From the NCBI RefSeq assembly GCF_023667495.1, contig NZ_JAMOZL010000006.1, positions 433,758 to 497,757 on the forward strand: a stretch of 64,000 bases of DNA, given 5' to 3'. Positions 17,229 through 25,916 of this stretch are shown here, in pieces. A program made the translations under genes and the position numbers. Under the pieces are notes generated by a model that saw only the letters and a program-made list of their open reading frames with translations, had not been told where the DNA came from and made no database searches. The first letter of the stretch is position 1, and each line of letters opens with the position of its first letter. The stretch is from Dyadobacter sp. MSC1_007. GTDB taxonomy: Bacteria > Bacteroidota > Bacteroidia > Cytophagales > Spirosomataceae.

Positions 17229-17290
17229 ATAACTGCTTTTAATGGTTTTACAAGCCATCCGGCAAGGCCAGTGATTTAACGGCACATCCG

Positions 17291-19729
17291 TTATTCCGAC
17301 CGGAGCGACTTCACAGGGTTCATCAATGCGGCTTTCACAGACTGGTAGGAGATCGTGCACAGCGCCACGACTATGGACAGCAAACCAGCCACGGCGAACA
17401 TCCACCATGAGACATCGATCTTGTAGGCAAATTCCTGCAACCAGCGGTCCATCAGCCACCACGCGGCCGGTGTGGCAACGATCATCGCGACGCCGATCAG
17501 TTTCAGGAAGTCTTTGGAAAGTAATGCGACAATGCCTGCAACAGAAGCCCCCAATACTTTCCTGACGCCGATTTCTTTGGTCCGTTGCTCGGCAGTGAAC
17601 GTGGCCAGACCAAACAATCCGAGACAAGCTACGAAGATGGTAAGCCCTGCAAATGTGCCCAGGATCTGACCGGTTTTTTGCTCAGCCTTGAAAGTTTCAT
17701 TGAAGCGCTCGTCCAGGAAAGTGTAACTGAATGGCATATCAGGCCTAAACCCGTCCCAGTTCTGCTTCATCGAGGCCAGTAGACCGGATACTTCTTTGCT
17801 TCGTGTTTTGATCAATATCCAACCCCATCCATTGGTTAAAGTCATGACCAGGGGACCTATTTTTTCGTGCATAGACCTGAAATGGAAGTCCTTGACCACG
17901 CCAATTACCTGGAAAGTGGCTTTTTTTCCTTCGTTATCATTGCGGGTAATCGTTCTGGTCAATGCATTTTCGGGAGTCCAGCCGAAGGTTTTGGCGGCTG
18001 TTTCGTTGATGATAATGCCGGTTGAATCGGTGCCGTAATCTTTGGAGAAATTGCGGCCATATGCGATCTGCATTCCCAGAGTAGGAATGTAGTTATAGTC
18101 AACCTCGTATCGCAATGTTTTTACCAATTGTGAGGGATTGCCGTCGGGACTAACGGTATAATTATTGTTGTCTGAAGGCCCGGCTGGCACATAACCCGAA
18201 AGGCTGATCTTATCCACCCGCGAATCGCGCAAAAGTTCGTCGCGGAATGCGGCCTCATTCTTGCCCAGCGACCACGACGGCACTACGATCACCTGGTCCT
18301 TGCTGTAACCCAGGTTTTTGTTCCGGATAAATTTAAGTTGCTGATAAACAACTGTGGTGCCTACCATCAGAGTAATAGACATAAAGAACTGGAAAACGAC
18401 CAGACCACTTCGCAGATTAAGATTTCTTCCCGAAGCTGAAAGCCTGATCGCCGACGAGCCACCTTTTAGTACAGAAATCGGCTTGAATGAAGAAAGGAAA
18501 AACGCAGGGTAACTGCCCGCGGCAATGCCCACAAAAAGGCCGAATGCGATCAAAGCTGGAATCAATCCGGGAATCGCATCCCATTGCAGTGACAGATTTT
18601 TGCCTGATAAATTATTGAACAGTGGTAAGGCGAGAATACAGATCAGTACGGCCAGCAACATGGCAAGGGACGTAAGCATGATCGATTCGGTCAGAAACTG
18701 CCATACGAGCTCAATTTTCTCAGAACCCATTACTTTTCTTACCCCCACCTCGCGCGCACGTTTGGACGAGCCAGCTGTGGATAGGTTCATGAAATTAATG
18801 CAGGCAATAAGCAGCATAATGATGGCAACAGCACCGAAAATGTAAACATAACTCACGTCGCCCTTCACGCCCAGGTCGTACTGAAAGTCGTTGGAGCGAA
18901 GATGGATGTCGGTCAACGGTTGCAGGGATAGAGTGAGATCATTACCCTTTTTACGGAATTCAGCCAGCGTCACGCCCATCGCCTGTTTCAATTGCGGACT
19001 AAGGTATTTGTCCATCGTCTTTGGCAATTTCCCTTCGAGTTTTTTGTAATCATAGCCGTCGGGGAGAAGCAGGTAGGTAAAGAACTCGGAAACCATCCAG
19101 GAAGTGGACTTAGCCTCTTCAATCTCACCCATTGAGCCAAGCATATCAAACTGGAAATGCGAATTTTTCGGAATATCCCGCATTACACCGGCGACGCGAT
19201 AAGTCTGTTTCGAGTCCTTAAATGTGATGGTTTTGCCGATCACATCGGTTTTACCAAAGTATTTTTCGGCTGTGGTCTGCGAAAGGACAAGGGTGTAAGG
19301 TTCCAGAAGCGCAGTTTTAGACGATCCTTCGACAAAAGGCAGAGTGAAAACACTGAAAAAGTTGGAGTCTACGTAGGCAAGCCGCTCGTCGTTGTAAATT
19401 TTATTATTAATAAGCACAAATGGCTTCCCGCCCTGGCGTAGGCGGGTGGCCTCCAAAACCTCTGGATAATCAGCCTTTAAAACGCCAGCGGTTGGCGGCA
19501 TCACGTGGGATTCGTTGATTTTACCGCCTTGCATGTTGGCTTTGAACACAACGCGAACAATGCGGTCAGCCTTGTCATTAAACCGGTCAAAGCTCAGCTC
19601 GTCGATGACGTACAAACTGATAAGCATGCAGGAAGCCAGCCCGATGGCCAGCCCTGCAATATTAATAACTGAAAACACGCGGTTGCGGACAAGGTTGCGC
19701 CAGGCGATTTTGAAATAGTTTTTTAACAT
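17291..19729 (-). CDS. ABC transporter permease of the MacB/FtsX type
   Basis: The 812-residue protein starts at ATG 19729 with the typical opening MLKNYFKIAWRNLVRNR. The longer frame adds 31 residues without support. A first membrane helix (about 20-42) is followed by a MacB-like periplasmic core, three helices (about 290-420, first FtsX domain), a fourth joining segment, a second periplasmic core and a final FtsX domain with the motif QRTKEIGVRKVLGAS. The same RAREVGVRKVMGS motif marks the first half, showing internal duplication. Such Bacteroidota permeases carry out mechanotransmission for lipoprotein or peptide export or envelope control. No ATP-binding subunit is encoded nearby, so the partner ATPase must come from elsewhere. 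The Crp/Fnr gene diverges from it. Confidence 0.88.
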   Translation of the reverse strand: MLKNYFKIAWRNLVRNRVFSVINIAGLAIGLASCMLISLYVIDELSFDRFNDKADRIVRVVFKANMQGGKINESHVMPPTAGVLKADYPEVLEATRLRQGGKPFVLINNKIYNDERLAYVDSNFFSVFTLPFVEGSSKTALLEPYTLVLSQTTAEKYFGKTDVIGKTITFKDSKQTYRVAGVMRDIPKNSHFQFDMLGSMGEIEEAKSTSWMVSEFFTYLLLPDGYDYKKLEGKLPKTMDKYLSPQLKQAMGVTLAEFRKKGNDLTLSLQPLTDIHLRSNDFQYDLGVKGDVSYVYIFGAVAIIMLLIACINFMNLSTAGSSKRAREVGVRKVMGSEKIELVWQFLTESIMLTSLAMLLAVLICILALPLFNNLSGKNLSLQWDAIPGLIPALIAFGLFVGIAAGSYPAFFLSSFKPISVLKGGSSAIRLSASGRNLNLRSGLVVFQFFMSITLMVGTTVVYQQLKFIRNKNLGYSKDQVIVVPSWSLGKNEAAFRDELLRDSRVDKISLSGYVPAGPSDNNNYTVSPDGNPSQLVKTLRYEVDYNYIPTLGMQIAYGRNFSKDYGTDSTGIIINETAAKTFGWTPENALTRTITRNDNEGKKATFQVIGVVKDFHFRSMHEKIGPLVMTLTNGWGWILIKTRSKEVSGLLASMKQNWDGFRPDMPFSYTFLDERFNETFKAEQKTGQILGTFAGLTIFVACLGLFGLATFTAEQRTKEIGVRKVLGASVAGIVALLSKDFLKLIGVAMIVATPAAWWLMDRWLQEFAYKIDVSWWMFAVAGLLSIVVALCTISYQSVKAALMNPVKSLRSE

Positions 19730-19978
19730 TGGAATAGGGCGGACTGGATGCGGTTCAAGAATTTTATTTTCATGGCTAATAAATGGTACATTGCATTGCA
19801 TAGTACATTGTATAAAATACATGCCAGTAAGGTAAAAAGCTCATTTGCAGCGTCCCAGGCCATATTGACATTCGGGCTATGTCCATAATCGGACAGTTTT
19901 TGTACGGAAACGGCCGTGAATTTGCTTTTGCAACCGGTAATGGACGGTTTGTTAACTTTGCCTTCACAAATATCCGTT

Positions 19979-20548
19979 ATGACCGAACTCGAAGAATACC
20001 TGCATTCCTATTTTGACTTTGACCGCACCGATCTGGCAACGGTAGCTTCGTTTTTCAAGCCTGAAATCGTTAGAAAAGGAGAGTTTTATCTCAAAACAGG
20101 AAAACCCTGTAACAAGCTGAGCTTTATCCAGTCGGGAATGCTGCGGATTTTTGTGGATCTGGAAGACCGGGAGGTGACGCAATGGATTTCAACCAAAGGC
20201 TATTTTATTACCGATCTGTCGAGCCTTGTTTTTGAAAAGCCGTCGCGCTGGAATATCCAGGCACTGGCTGATACCGCATTATATACGATTGATAAAAGGG
20301 ATTACGACAGGCTTGGCGACTTTATTCCCAAATGGCCTGTCACTGAAAAGCTCTTTATCGCACATTGCTTCGTGACGCTCGAAGACCGGGTGTTTTCTTT
20401 CCTTTCCATGACCGCCGAACAGCGTTACAATCTGCTGTTTGAAAGTTACCGCGATTTGTTCAATCAAGTGCCCCTGCAATACATCGCCTCCATGCTCGGA
20501 ATGACCCCCGAAACGATCAGCCGCATTCGCCGTAAGCAGCTGAGTTGA
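19979..20548 (+). CDS. Crp/Fnr-family transcriptional regulator
   Basis: The 189-residue protein starts at ATG 19979 (MTELEEYLHSYF), the usual family N-terminus. An upstream in-frame ATG would add 21 unlikely residues. A cyclic-nucleotide-binding-like beta roll covers about residues 25-120, but the canonical phosphate-binding GE...RSA motif is missing, so cAMP binding is doubtful. The C-terminal helix-turn-helix is VPLQYIASMLGMTPETISRIRRKQ. No cysteine cluster for an Fe-S centre is present. A Crp/Fnr-type box (TTGAT-CTAG-GTCAA) occurs 5 bases after its stop codon, in front of the next gene. Confidence 0.88.
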   Translation: MTELEEYLHSYFDFDRTDLATVASFFKPEIVRKGEFYLKTGKPCNKLSFIQSGMLRIFVDLEDREVTQWISTKGYFITDLSSLVFEKPSRWNIQALADTALYTIDKRDYDRLGDFIPKWPVTEKLFIAHCFVTLEDRVFSFLSMTAEQRYNLLFESYRDLFNQVPLQYIASMLGMTPETISRIRRKQLS

Positions 20549-20551
20549 TTT

Positions 20552-20567
20552 CTTGATCTAGGTCAAG
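20552..20567. promoter_or_regulatory. Crp/Fnr-type binding site
   Basis: CTTGATCTAGGTCAAG contains TTGAT-N4-GTCAA, one base from the Fnr/Dnr consensus TTGAT-N4-ATCAA. Its centre is about 43 bases before the expected start of transcription from the -7 box at 20589, the place of a class II activator site. Confidence 0.5.
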
Positions 20568-20588
20568 TAGGTTGAGAAATGGCCCGGA

Positions 20589-20596
20589 TACCTTTG
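20589..20596 (+). promoter_or_regulatory. -7 promoter box TACCTTTG of the YdjM-like gene
   Basis: TACCTTTG fits TAnnTTTG exactly and lies 27 bases before the ATG at 20624. No TTTG stands at the -33 position, which is compatible with activator dependence through the adjacent Crp/Fnr-type box. Confidence 0.55.
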
Positions 20597-20623
20597 TAGG
20601 GTCATTAATCAACCAATTGTCGT

Positions 20624-21280
20624 ATGTTTTTAGGTCACTATGGATTAGCATTCGGAGCCAAAAAAGTTGCTCCCCAGGTTTCGCTCCTCACACTTTTTGT
20701 CGCGGTAGAATTTGTGGATATTCTCTGGCCATTTATGCTGCTGCTGGATATCGAGAAAGTGAAAATCCAGCCCGGCTTCACTGAGGTTACACCTTTTGAA
20801 TTTGTACATTATCCCTACACGCACAGCCTGGTCATGGGCGTTGTGTGGGGCGTGCTGCTCGGGATAGGGTATTGGCTGTTCAGGAAGGACACGCGAGGCG
20901 CTATTGTTGTCGCATTAGCGGTGCTTAGTCACTGGTTTCTCGATCTGGTCGTACATATTCCTGACCTTCCACTGACACCTTTCGGAACGGAAAAGGTAGG
21001 TTTTGGTATGTGGAACTCGCTGCCACTGACTGTCTTGACCGAAACGATCATCTTTGTCGCTGGTGTATTTATTTACATTAAAAATACCCACGCTATTAAT
21101 GCGAAGGGCAAATGGGGGCTGTGGGCGCTGATAATCTTCTTCGTAGTTGCCGAAGTGTTCAATATGTTCGGCCCGCCGCCAGAGAATTCCATTCCCGCGT
21201 TGGTAGGATCGTTCGTCGTTTTGCAAGCAATTGTGTTAGGGTTAGCTCATTTAACAGACCGGAACCGGGCGGTGAAATAA
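20624..21280 (+). CDS. Polytopic membrane protein, YdjM/DUF457-like metal-dependent hydrolase type
   Basis: The 218-residue inner-membrane protein has about five hydrophobic segments (about 18-42, 70-90, 100-116, 135-152, 165-185 and a last near 195-210). Histidine and aspartate motifs sit near membrane faces: GHYGLAFGAKK at the start, HYPYTHSL at about 64-71 and SHWFLDLVVHIPD at about 106-118. This pattern resembles the YdjM/DUF457 group, called membrane-bound metal-dependent hydrolases; the substrate is unknown. A Crp/Fnr-type site and a TACCTTTG box lie upstream, and the Crp/Fnr gene is directly before it, so this may be the regulator's direct target. Family assignment is tentative. Confidence 0.7.
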   Translation: MFLGHYGLAFGAKKVAPQVSLLTLFVAVEFVDILWPFMLLLDIEKVKIQPGFTEVTPFEFVHYPYTHSLVMGVVWGVLLGIGYWLFRKDTRGAIVVALAVLSHWFLDLVVHIPDLPLTPFGTEKVGFGMWNSLPLTVLTETIIFVAGVFIYIKNTHAINAKGKWGLWALIIFFVVAEVFNMFGPPPENSIPALVGSFVVLQAIVLGLAHLTDRNRAVK

Positions 21281-21286
21281 CCGGTG

Positions 21287-21312
21287 ACGGTCGATAATTG
21301 AGTATCGACCGT
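21287..21312. terminator. Bidirectional terminator between convergent genes
   Basis: A perfect 10-bp stem ACGGTCGATA/TATCGACCGT with a 6-base loop lies between the stops at 21280 and 21322. T-rich DNA follows on the plus side; the minus side lacks a strong T-run. Confidence 0.65.
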
Positions 21313-21321
21313 TACTTTACC

Positions 21322-22296
21322 TTATTTTCTTTGAAAACCCTTGTAATGAGTAATGATATCCTTATCCGAAAATTGATGGTTGGGATCTTTTTTACCAAGA
21401 AAATAAACCCCGCTGGCCGTATCTACATTGAATGAATCAGAAACGAGGTGGTCGAAAAGGCGGACCCAACTGAATGCCATGGCCACGGCGATGGCCACTT
21501 TTTTGCTCCGTGTGAGCCCCCAGACGGCGTAACGTACATTCCAGAGTAGCACGGTGCCAATACCGGTCAGAAATCCCGAGTCAAGCAGCTTAAAATCCTT
21601 GAACAGCAGCCGGTGACCGCTTTCTGTAAATCTTGTAAAATCATAAGGCCCCTCGTGGACGTGCTGCTGAAAGGGCGTTTCAGCGTAGACAACACCGCCG
21701 GGTTTCAAAACACGATGGATTTCAGCTACAACGCGTTGCGGATACATGACATGTTCCAATACAGCCTGTATCCAGATGCCATCGATACTATTATCAGCGA
21801 TGGGCAGCGAATGGCCGTCGGCGATGAAATCGGTGTTGGAAGAAGCGTAAATATCGAAGGAAAGCACATCGATGTCCTTTGCGGCGTACATGCCAGCCGC
21901 TCCGTTACCCACGGCGCCACCGCCGATGATCAATACAGTGGCTTTTTTGTTGTCATATTTCGGGACACTGGTCAGAAATTGCGCCAGGTTTTTCCGGGTT
22001 TTGCTGTCGCCGCCCCAGAATATCTTTTTGATCCCGTCATATTTGTTGCCGCTCCGTGGAATGAGGCTCTCGCCGCCCGTTGCCAGGAGCGCTTCTTTGC
22101 TTAATATGGTTTCATTGAAATTGACCAGAATAGGTATCTTCTTCTGGATCAATGGAATTTCGGTGGTCGAATGAGGACAAGTGCCGCCCGAGCAGAATAT
22201 GCTCTCGTCAACGATTTTTAAGGGGGATAAACATAAAGGACAAACCAGTGTACCGTTTTGGAGGTGCTCGGTGAGCAGTGGACTTAAGGATTTCAT
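21322..22296 (-). CDS. SAM-dependent methyltransferase with N-terminal zinc ribbon
   Basis: The 324-residue protein opens with a Trm112-like zinc ribbon (CPLC at about 19-22, then C and C near 33 and 40). The class I methyltransferase core follows at about 110-230: motif I VLIIGGGAVGNGAAG, an acidic strand end (FDIYASS) and the Methyltransf_11 segment ADGHSLPIADNSIDGIWIQA followed by LEHV and RVLKPGGVVYAETPFQQ. A hydrophobic stretch near 240-275 may touch the membrane. Such enzymes methylate small molecules, sugars or lipids; the substrate cannot be told. It stands alone between a terminator and the divergent AraC-type gene. Confidence 0.88.
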   Translation of the reverse strand: MKSLSPLLTEHLQNGTLVCPLCLSPLKIVDESIFCSGGTCPHSTTEIPLIQKKIPILVNFNETILSKEALLATGGESLIPRSGNKYDGIKKIFWGGDSKTRKNLAQFLTSVPKYDNKKATVLIIGGGAVGNGAAGMYAAKDIDVLSFDIYASSNTDFIADGHSLPIADNSIDGIWIQAVLEHVMYPQRVVAEIHRVLKPGGVVYAETPFQQHVHEGPYDFTRFTESGHRLLFKDFKLLDSGFLTGIGTVLLWNVRYAVWGLTRSKKVAIAVAMAFSWVRLFDHLVSDSFNVDTASGVYFLGKKDPNHQFSDKDIITHYKGFQRK

Positions 22297-22435
22297 TTAA
22301 GTGAATGAAAATGGTGTGTGAATAGATTCCGGTTTCGAGGCCTGGATTAAAGTTCTAATTTAGATAAAAGTTGCGTTTTACAAATCAATGGCTGAAATTT
22401 AAATAAGTCCTATTTGAATTTCGTAAGTTTGTATT

Positions 22436-23338
22436 ATGGCAAAGACAGAAACACTCGAAGAGTTCTACCAGCACAAGTTCAACTGGTTACCAGATAACGT
22501 GAAAGCGGATATCGGTCATTTCAATGTATTCTCGATGGGAGAGAACTATCTGGCAAACCCGATTACGTTTAAGTACAGCAGGAGGGATTTTTACAAAATT
22601 GCCCTCATACGCGGAAAGAATATTTATCACTATGCCGATAAAAGCCTTGAACTGAATGGCACAGCACTCATTTTCTTCAATCCGAAAGTGCCCTACACCT
22701 GGGAGGCCGCGTGTTCGGAGGTGGGTGGCTATTTCTGTATTTTCAAGGAAGCGTTTTTCCAGGAAGCGCTGAGGGGCAGTTTGGCCGAATTGCCGATGTT
22801 CACGCTCGGAGGTAAGCCCGCCTACATACTTACCAGCGAGCAGGACGCACAGGTGAGCCAGATTTTTGGGAAAATGCTCGATGAAATTGGTTCGGAATAT
22901 CAATTTAAATATGACCTGCTTCGCAACTATGTTACCGAGTTGATCCATTGTGCGCTGAAAATGGAGCCTATTGAGTCGCTTTACCAGCATCCAAACGCGA
23001 ATACCCGCATTACCGCAATATTTACTGAACTTCTGGAACGCCAATTTCCGATCGAAACCCCCATGCAGCGATTTGCATTACGCTCAGCCAATGATTTTGC
23101 TCAGGAATTATCAGTTCATGTCAACCATCTTAACCGCGCTATCAGGGAAACAACTGGCAAAACTACGACCGCCCATATTGCAGAGCGCATCACTACCGAA
23201 GCAAAGGCGTTGCTGAGGCACACAAGCTGGAATATCTCCGAGATCAGCTACAGCCTCGGATTCGAAGAGCCATCGCATTTCAACAATTTTTTCAAGAAAC
23301 AGACCAGTCAAACACCATCCGCATTTCGGATTGTTTGA
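22436..23338 (+). CDS. AraC-family transcriptional regulator
   Basis: The 300-residue protein has an N-terminal cupin-like sensing domain (about 20-160) and a C-terminal AraC DNA-binding domain with two helix-turn-helix motifs (about 200-300; FAQELSVHVNHLNRAIRETT and ISEISYSLGFEEPSHFNNFF). The final FKKQTSQTPSAFR is the usual family end. A TAAGTTTG box at 22424-22431 lies directly before the ATG and would give a leaderless or nearly leaderless mRNA. The short-chain dehydrogenase gene starts 84 bases downstream in the same direction and is the most likely target, a frequent pairing in this phylum. Confidence 0.9.
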   Translation: MAKTETLEEFYQHKFNWLPDNVKADIGHFNVFSMGENYLANPITFKYSRRDFYKIALIRGKNIYHYADKSLELNGTALIFFNPKVPYTWEAACSEVGGYFCIFKEAFFQEALRGSLAELPMFTLGGKPAYILTSEQDAQVSQIFGKMLDEIGSEYQFKYDLLRNYVTELIHCALKMEPIESLYQHPNANTRITAIFTELLERQFPIETPMQRFALRSANDFAQELSVHVNHLNRAIRETTGKTTTAHIAERITTEAKALLRHTSWNISEISYSLGFEEPSHFNNFFKKQTSQTPSAFRIV

Positions 23339-23390
23339 ATTTCGCAAGTATCTGTTTGAACGGCGCAATGTCCCAGCGAGTTTCCCGCTT

Positions 23391-23398
23391 TAATTTTG
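23391..23398 (+). promoter_or_regulatory. -7 promoter box TAATTTTG of the SDR gene
   Basis: TAATTTTG fits TAnnTTTG and is 24 bases before the SDR ATG. The -33 element is absent, so an activator, possibly the upstream AraC protein, may be needed. Confidence 0.5.
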
Positions 23399-23422
23399 TT
23401 GTGTTAAATCAATCAACAAAAA

Positions 23423-24277
23423 ATGGAAACAAAAAAAGTTTGGTTTGTTACCGGAGCTTCCAAAGGACTCGGACTTACCCTTGTACAAAAATTGCTGGCA
23501 TCAGGCACTCCCGTTGCAGCTACGTCCAGAACTATCAATGAACTAAAACAGGCCGTAGGCTATGAAGGCCCGCTTTTTCTGCCACTGGCAGTGGACCTCA
23601 AAACTGAATCGAGTGTAGGAGAAGCGGTGACCAAGACGGTTGAAACGTTTGGGCGTATCGATGTGGTTGTAAACAATGCCGGCTATGGCATGGCTGGTAG
23701 CTTGGAAGAACTATCGGATGCGGAAGCGAGAGAGAATTTCGATGTGAACGTATTTGGCGCATTGAATGTGATCCGCACTGCAATGCCCGTTCTCCGCAAG
23801 CAGCGGTCGGGACATATCCTCAACATTGCCTCGATTGGGGGCTTTACAGGCGCATTTCCGGGCTTTGGGATTTATTGCGCGACCAAGTTCGCGATGGTAG
23901 GGTTTTCTGAATCGCTGGCTGCAGAAGTCGCTGCCTTCGGTGTCAAAGTAACGGTGGTGGAACCGGGGTATTTCCGTACACAGTTCCTCACAGCCGGCTC
24001 ACTGGCCGTTCCTAAGAATGAAATCGCTGAGTATGAGGAAGTAAGGAAAGTCCAATCACTGCACCAAAACGATTTGAACGGGCAGCAGACTGGTGATCCG
24101 GAAAAAGCGGCAGATGTGATGATCCGTGTTGCCAACGATGAGAATCCTCCGATGCATTTGTTCCTCGGTCAGGATTCCTACGACCTGGCTTATGCCAAAA
24201 TTGATCAGGTGAAAAAGGACCTTGAAGCGTGGGAAGAGCTGGCAACATCGACAGCTTTTGAAAGCGAAAAAGCCTGA
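23423..24277 (+). CDS. Short-chain dehydrogenase/reductase
   Basis: This is a 284-residue classical SDR with NAD(P)-binding TGASKGLG at 10-17, NNAG at 84-87, catalytic Ser137 (NIASIGG) and Tyr151-x3-Lys155 (YCATK). Arg36 after the second strand favours NADP(H). It would oxidise or reduce a small carbonyl or alcohol in the cytoplasm; the substrate cannot be read from the sequence. The AraC-type regulator gene lies immediately upstream, and a terminator follows at 24292-24331, making it the end of this unit. This kind of SDR next to an AraC regulator often responds to quinones or aldehydes in Bacteroidota, which here is only a guess. Confidence 0.92.
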   Translation: METKKVWFVTGASKGLGLTLVQKLLASGTPVAATSRTINELKQAVGYEGPLFLPLAVDLKTESSVGEAVTKTVETFGRIDVVVNNAGYGMAGSLEELSDAEARENFDVNVFGALNVIRTAMPVLRKQRSGHILNIASIGGFTGAFPGFGIYCATKFAMVGFSESLAAEVAAFGVKVTVVEPGYFRTQFLTAGSLAVPKNEIAEYEEVRKVQSLHQNDLNGQQTGDPEKAADVMIRVANDENPPMHLFLGQDSYDLAYAKIDQVKKDLEAWEELATSTAFESEKA

Positions 24278-24291
24278 TTAGGTTACTGAAT

Positions 24292-24331
24292 AGGGGCAGG
24301 GGCGTTGAAAAGGCGGTTCCTGCCTCTTTTT
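24292..24331 (+). terminator. Terminator after the SDR gene
   Basis: The stem AGGGGCAGG/CCTGCCTCT (one G-T pair) with an 18-base loop is followed by TTTTT, 15 bases after the SDR stop. Confidence 0.65.
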
Positions 24332-24384
24332 CATGGTCCGGAAATCAACCGGATTATGAATATCTTGCAGTATCAAGGTTTTAA

Positions 24385-25092
24385 ATGATAATCCAAACTA
24401 ACACGCTTATGGCTGTTCAGGGAAAAATAAAAGCAATAATTACCGGGACAACCGGCATGGTCGGTGAGGGCGTTTTGCACGAATGTCTCCATAGCCCGGA
24501 TGTGGAATCGGTATTGATCATTAACAGGAAGCCGTTGGGCATGAGCCATCCCAAGCTCAAAGAAATCATCCATGCGGATTTTTTTAATCTTGCTCCGATC
24601 GAGGGCCAGTTGGCAGGCTACAATGCATGTTACTTTTGCCTTGGTGTGTCTTCCATAGGGATGAAAGAACCGGAATACACACGCATTACTTACGACTTGA
24701 CAATGCATGTGGCCGAAACTTTAAGCCGACATAACGCTGATATGACCTTTTGTTACGTTTCAGGCGCCGGTACCGACAGCACTGAAAAAGGACGCATCAT
24801 GTGGGCGAGAGTAAAAGGTAAAACCGAAAATGAGTTGATGGAACTACCTTTCGGTCAGGTGTTTGCGTTCCGGCCGGGTTATATGCATGCCACACCGGGA
24901 TTGAAGAATACGCTATCGTTTTACAAGTATATAAGCTGGCTGTATCCGATCCTGAAAGCCGTCGCTCCAAATACCGTTTCTCGCCTAAGTCAGCTTGGCC
25001 AGGCGATGATCAATGTGACGAAATACGGTTTTGACAAACAAATTCTTGAAGTGAAGGATATTAATGCAGTTGGCGACAGGCAGTACGTCTGA
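24385..25092 (+). CDS. NAD(P)-binding Rossmann oxidoreductase/epimerase-like protein
   Basis: The 235-residue atypical SDR has the nucleotide-binding motif ITGTTGMVGEGV near the start (about 19-30), a following strand ending in NRKP and a later FRPGYMHATPG segment. It resembles the NAD(P)H-binding proteins related to NmrA/HTATIP2 that may act as redox sensors or reductases. The active-site YxxxK is not evident. ATG 24409 (MAVQGKIKAIITG) is a possible shorter start that removes eight residues. The product ends 3 bases before the convergent gene's stop at 25096. No neighbour points to its substrate. Confidence 0.82.
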   Translation: MIIQTNTLMAVQGKIKAIITGTTGMVGEGVLHECLHSPDVESVLIINRKPLGMSHPKLKEIIHADFFNLAPIEGQLAGYNACYFCLGVSSIGMKEPEYTRITYDLTMHVAETLSRHNADMTFCYVSGAGTDSTEKGRIMWARVKGKTENELMELPFGQVFAFRPGYMHATPGLKNTLSFYKYISWLYPILKAVAPNTVSRLSQLGQAMINVTKYGFDKQILEVKDINAVGDRQYV

Positions 25093-25095
25093 CCG

Positions 25096-25728
25096 TCAGC
25101 GCATTTTTTCGTACGAGAATGCGTCGCCTTTCAGCAGCGGATGCTCGCCCGTGAGCCCGGTTTCACTTAGTTTTAAAGTGATATTTTCTACGAATATCTC
25201 GACAATCCAGGGTTCGATCCTGAATTCGAAGTAATTATCGTCTGTTGTAACTGGAAAAGACGAATATCTTTCAGGGGCCAGGGTAAAGAACAAATCGATG
25301 CCGCTGGTTTTCGTTTTTGGGATTTGATAAATGCCTTCCTGGTTCATTTTGCCATATTTCTCGCCGGCTGGCGTTTTGATCAATGCTTCAAAGAATGGAA
25401 GGATCTGTTGATTGCTGTCGACAATTTTGACGGTTGTAAAATCGTCCCCGGACACTTTGCTCGAGACAAGCGCGAAGTCAAGCTCAGGCTTTGGCCTGCT
25501 GTTCAGCACCACTTTCCCATTATCCAGGCGCCATTTGCCGTGACCCTGCCTATCCATCACACCATAGGAAAAATATAGTTCAAAAGTGCTGTCAGGTTTC
25601 AGCAGGATCGCTGAGGCCGTCTCCATGACGCCCTGCAAATGATACTCACCGGCGATCGAATCAGGACTAATCTGGGCGGTCGCAGCAGAAGTTGTCATCA
25701 ATAGTAGCAAGAGGAGGTGTTTGTTCAT
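25096..25728 (-). CDS. Secreted protein of unknown function
   Basis: I do not recognise a named family. The 210-residue product has a clear signal peptide (MNKHLLLLLLMTTSAATAQ, cleavage after TAQ) and a beta-rich mature part: AGEYHLQG, then LKPDSTFELYFSYGVMDRQGHGKW and VVLNSRPKPEL, a strand pattern common in small Bacteroidota lipocalin-like or copper-resistance NlpE-like proteins. It is probably periplasmic. It is convergent with the Rossmann gene with only 3 bases between their stops. A 188-base gap with no further feature except a terminator for the next gene lies upstream. Confidence 0.7.
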   Translation of the reverse strand: MNKHLLLLLLMTTSAATAQISPDSIAGEYHLQGVMETASAILLKPDSTFELYFSYGVMDRQGHGKWRLDNGKVVLNSRPKPELDFALVSSKVSGDDFTTVKIVDSNQQILPFFEALIKTPAGEKYGKMNQEGIYQIPKTKTSGIDLFFTLAPERYSSFPVTTDDNYFEFRIEPWIVEIFVENITLKLSETGLTGEHPLLKGDAFSYEKMR

Positions 25729-25868
25729 CAGTAAATAGTTTTAAAGTGTATAGCCTTGTGTATGGCATCCGTTGAGGACTGAACACTTAGGAAATTTAAC
25801 TAAAAACCGCCTATTTACCGTCTGATTGTTATTATAAGGATTAAATAATGAGTGTATTAACGCAACAA

Positions 25869-25891
25869 AGCCGGACCAATTAGGCCCGGCT
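25869..25891 (-). terminator. Probable terminator after the DUF5618 gene
   Basis: An AGCCGGACC/GGCCCGGCT stem with one mismatch and a 5-base loop lies 26 bases past the DUF5618 stop on the minus strand. The following T-run is short on that strand and stronger on the other. Confidence 0.5.
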
Positions 25892-25916
25892 CTATTTTTC
25901 TATCGGTAATGTGGAA

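Noticed and set aside
19979..20548. cAMP receptor for the cyclase encoded at 33742
   Set aside because: The Crp/Fnr protein lacks the GE...RSA phosphate-binding cassette and lies 13 kb away, so a direct link is not supported.
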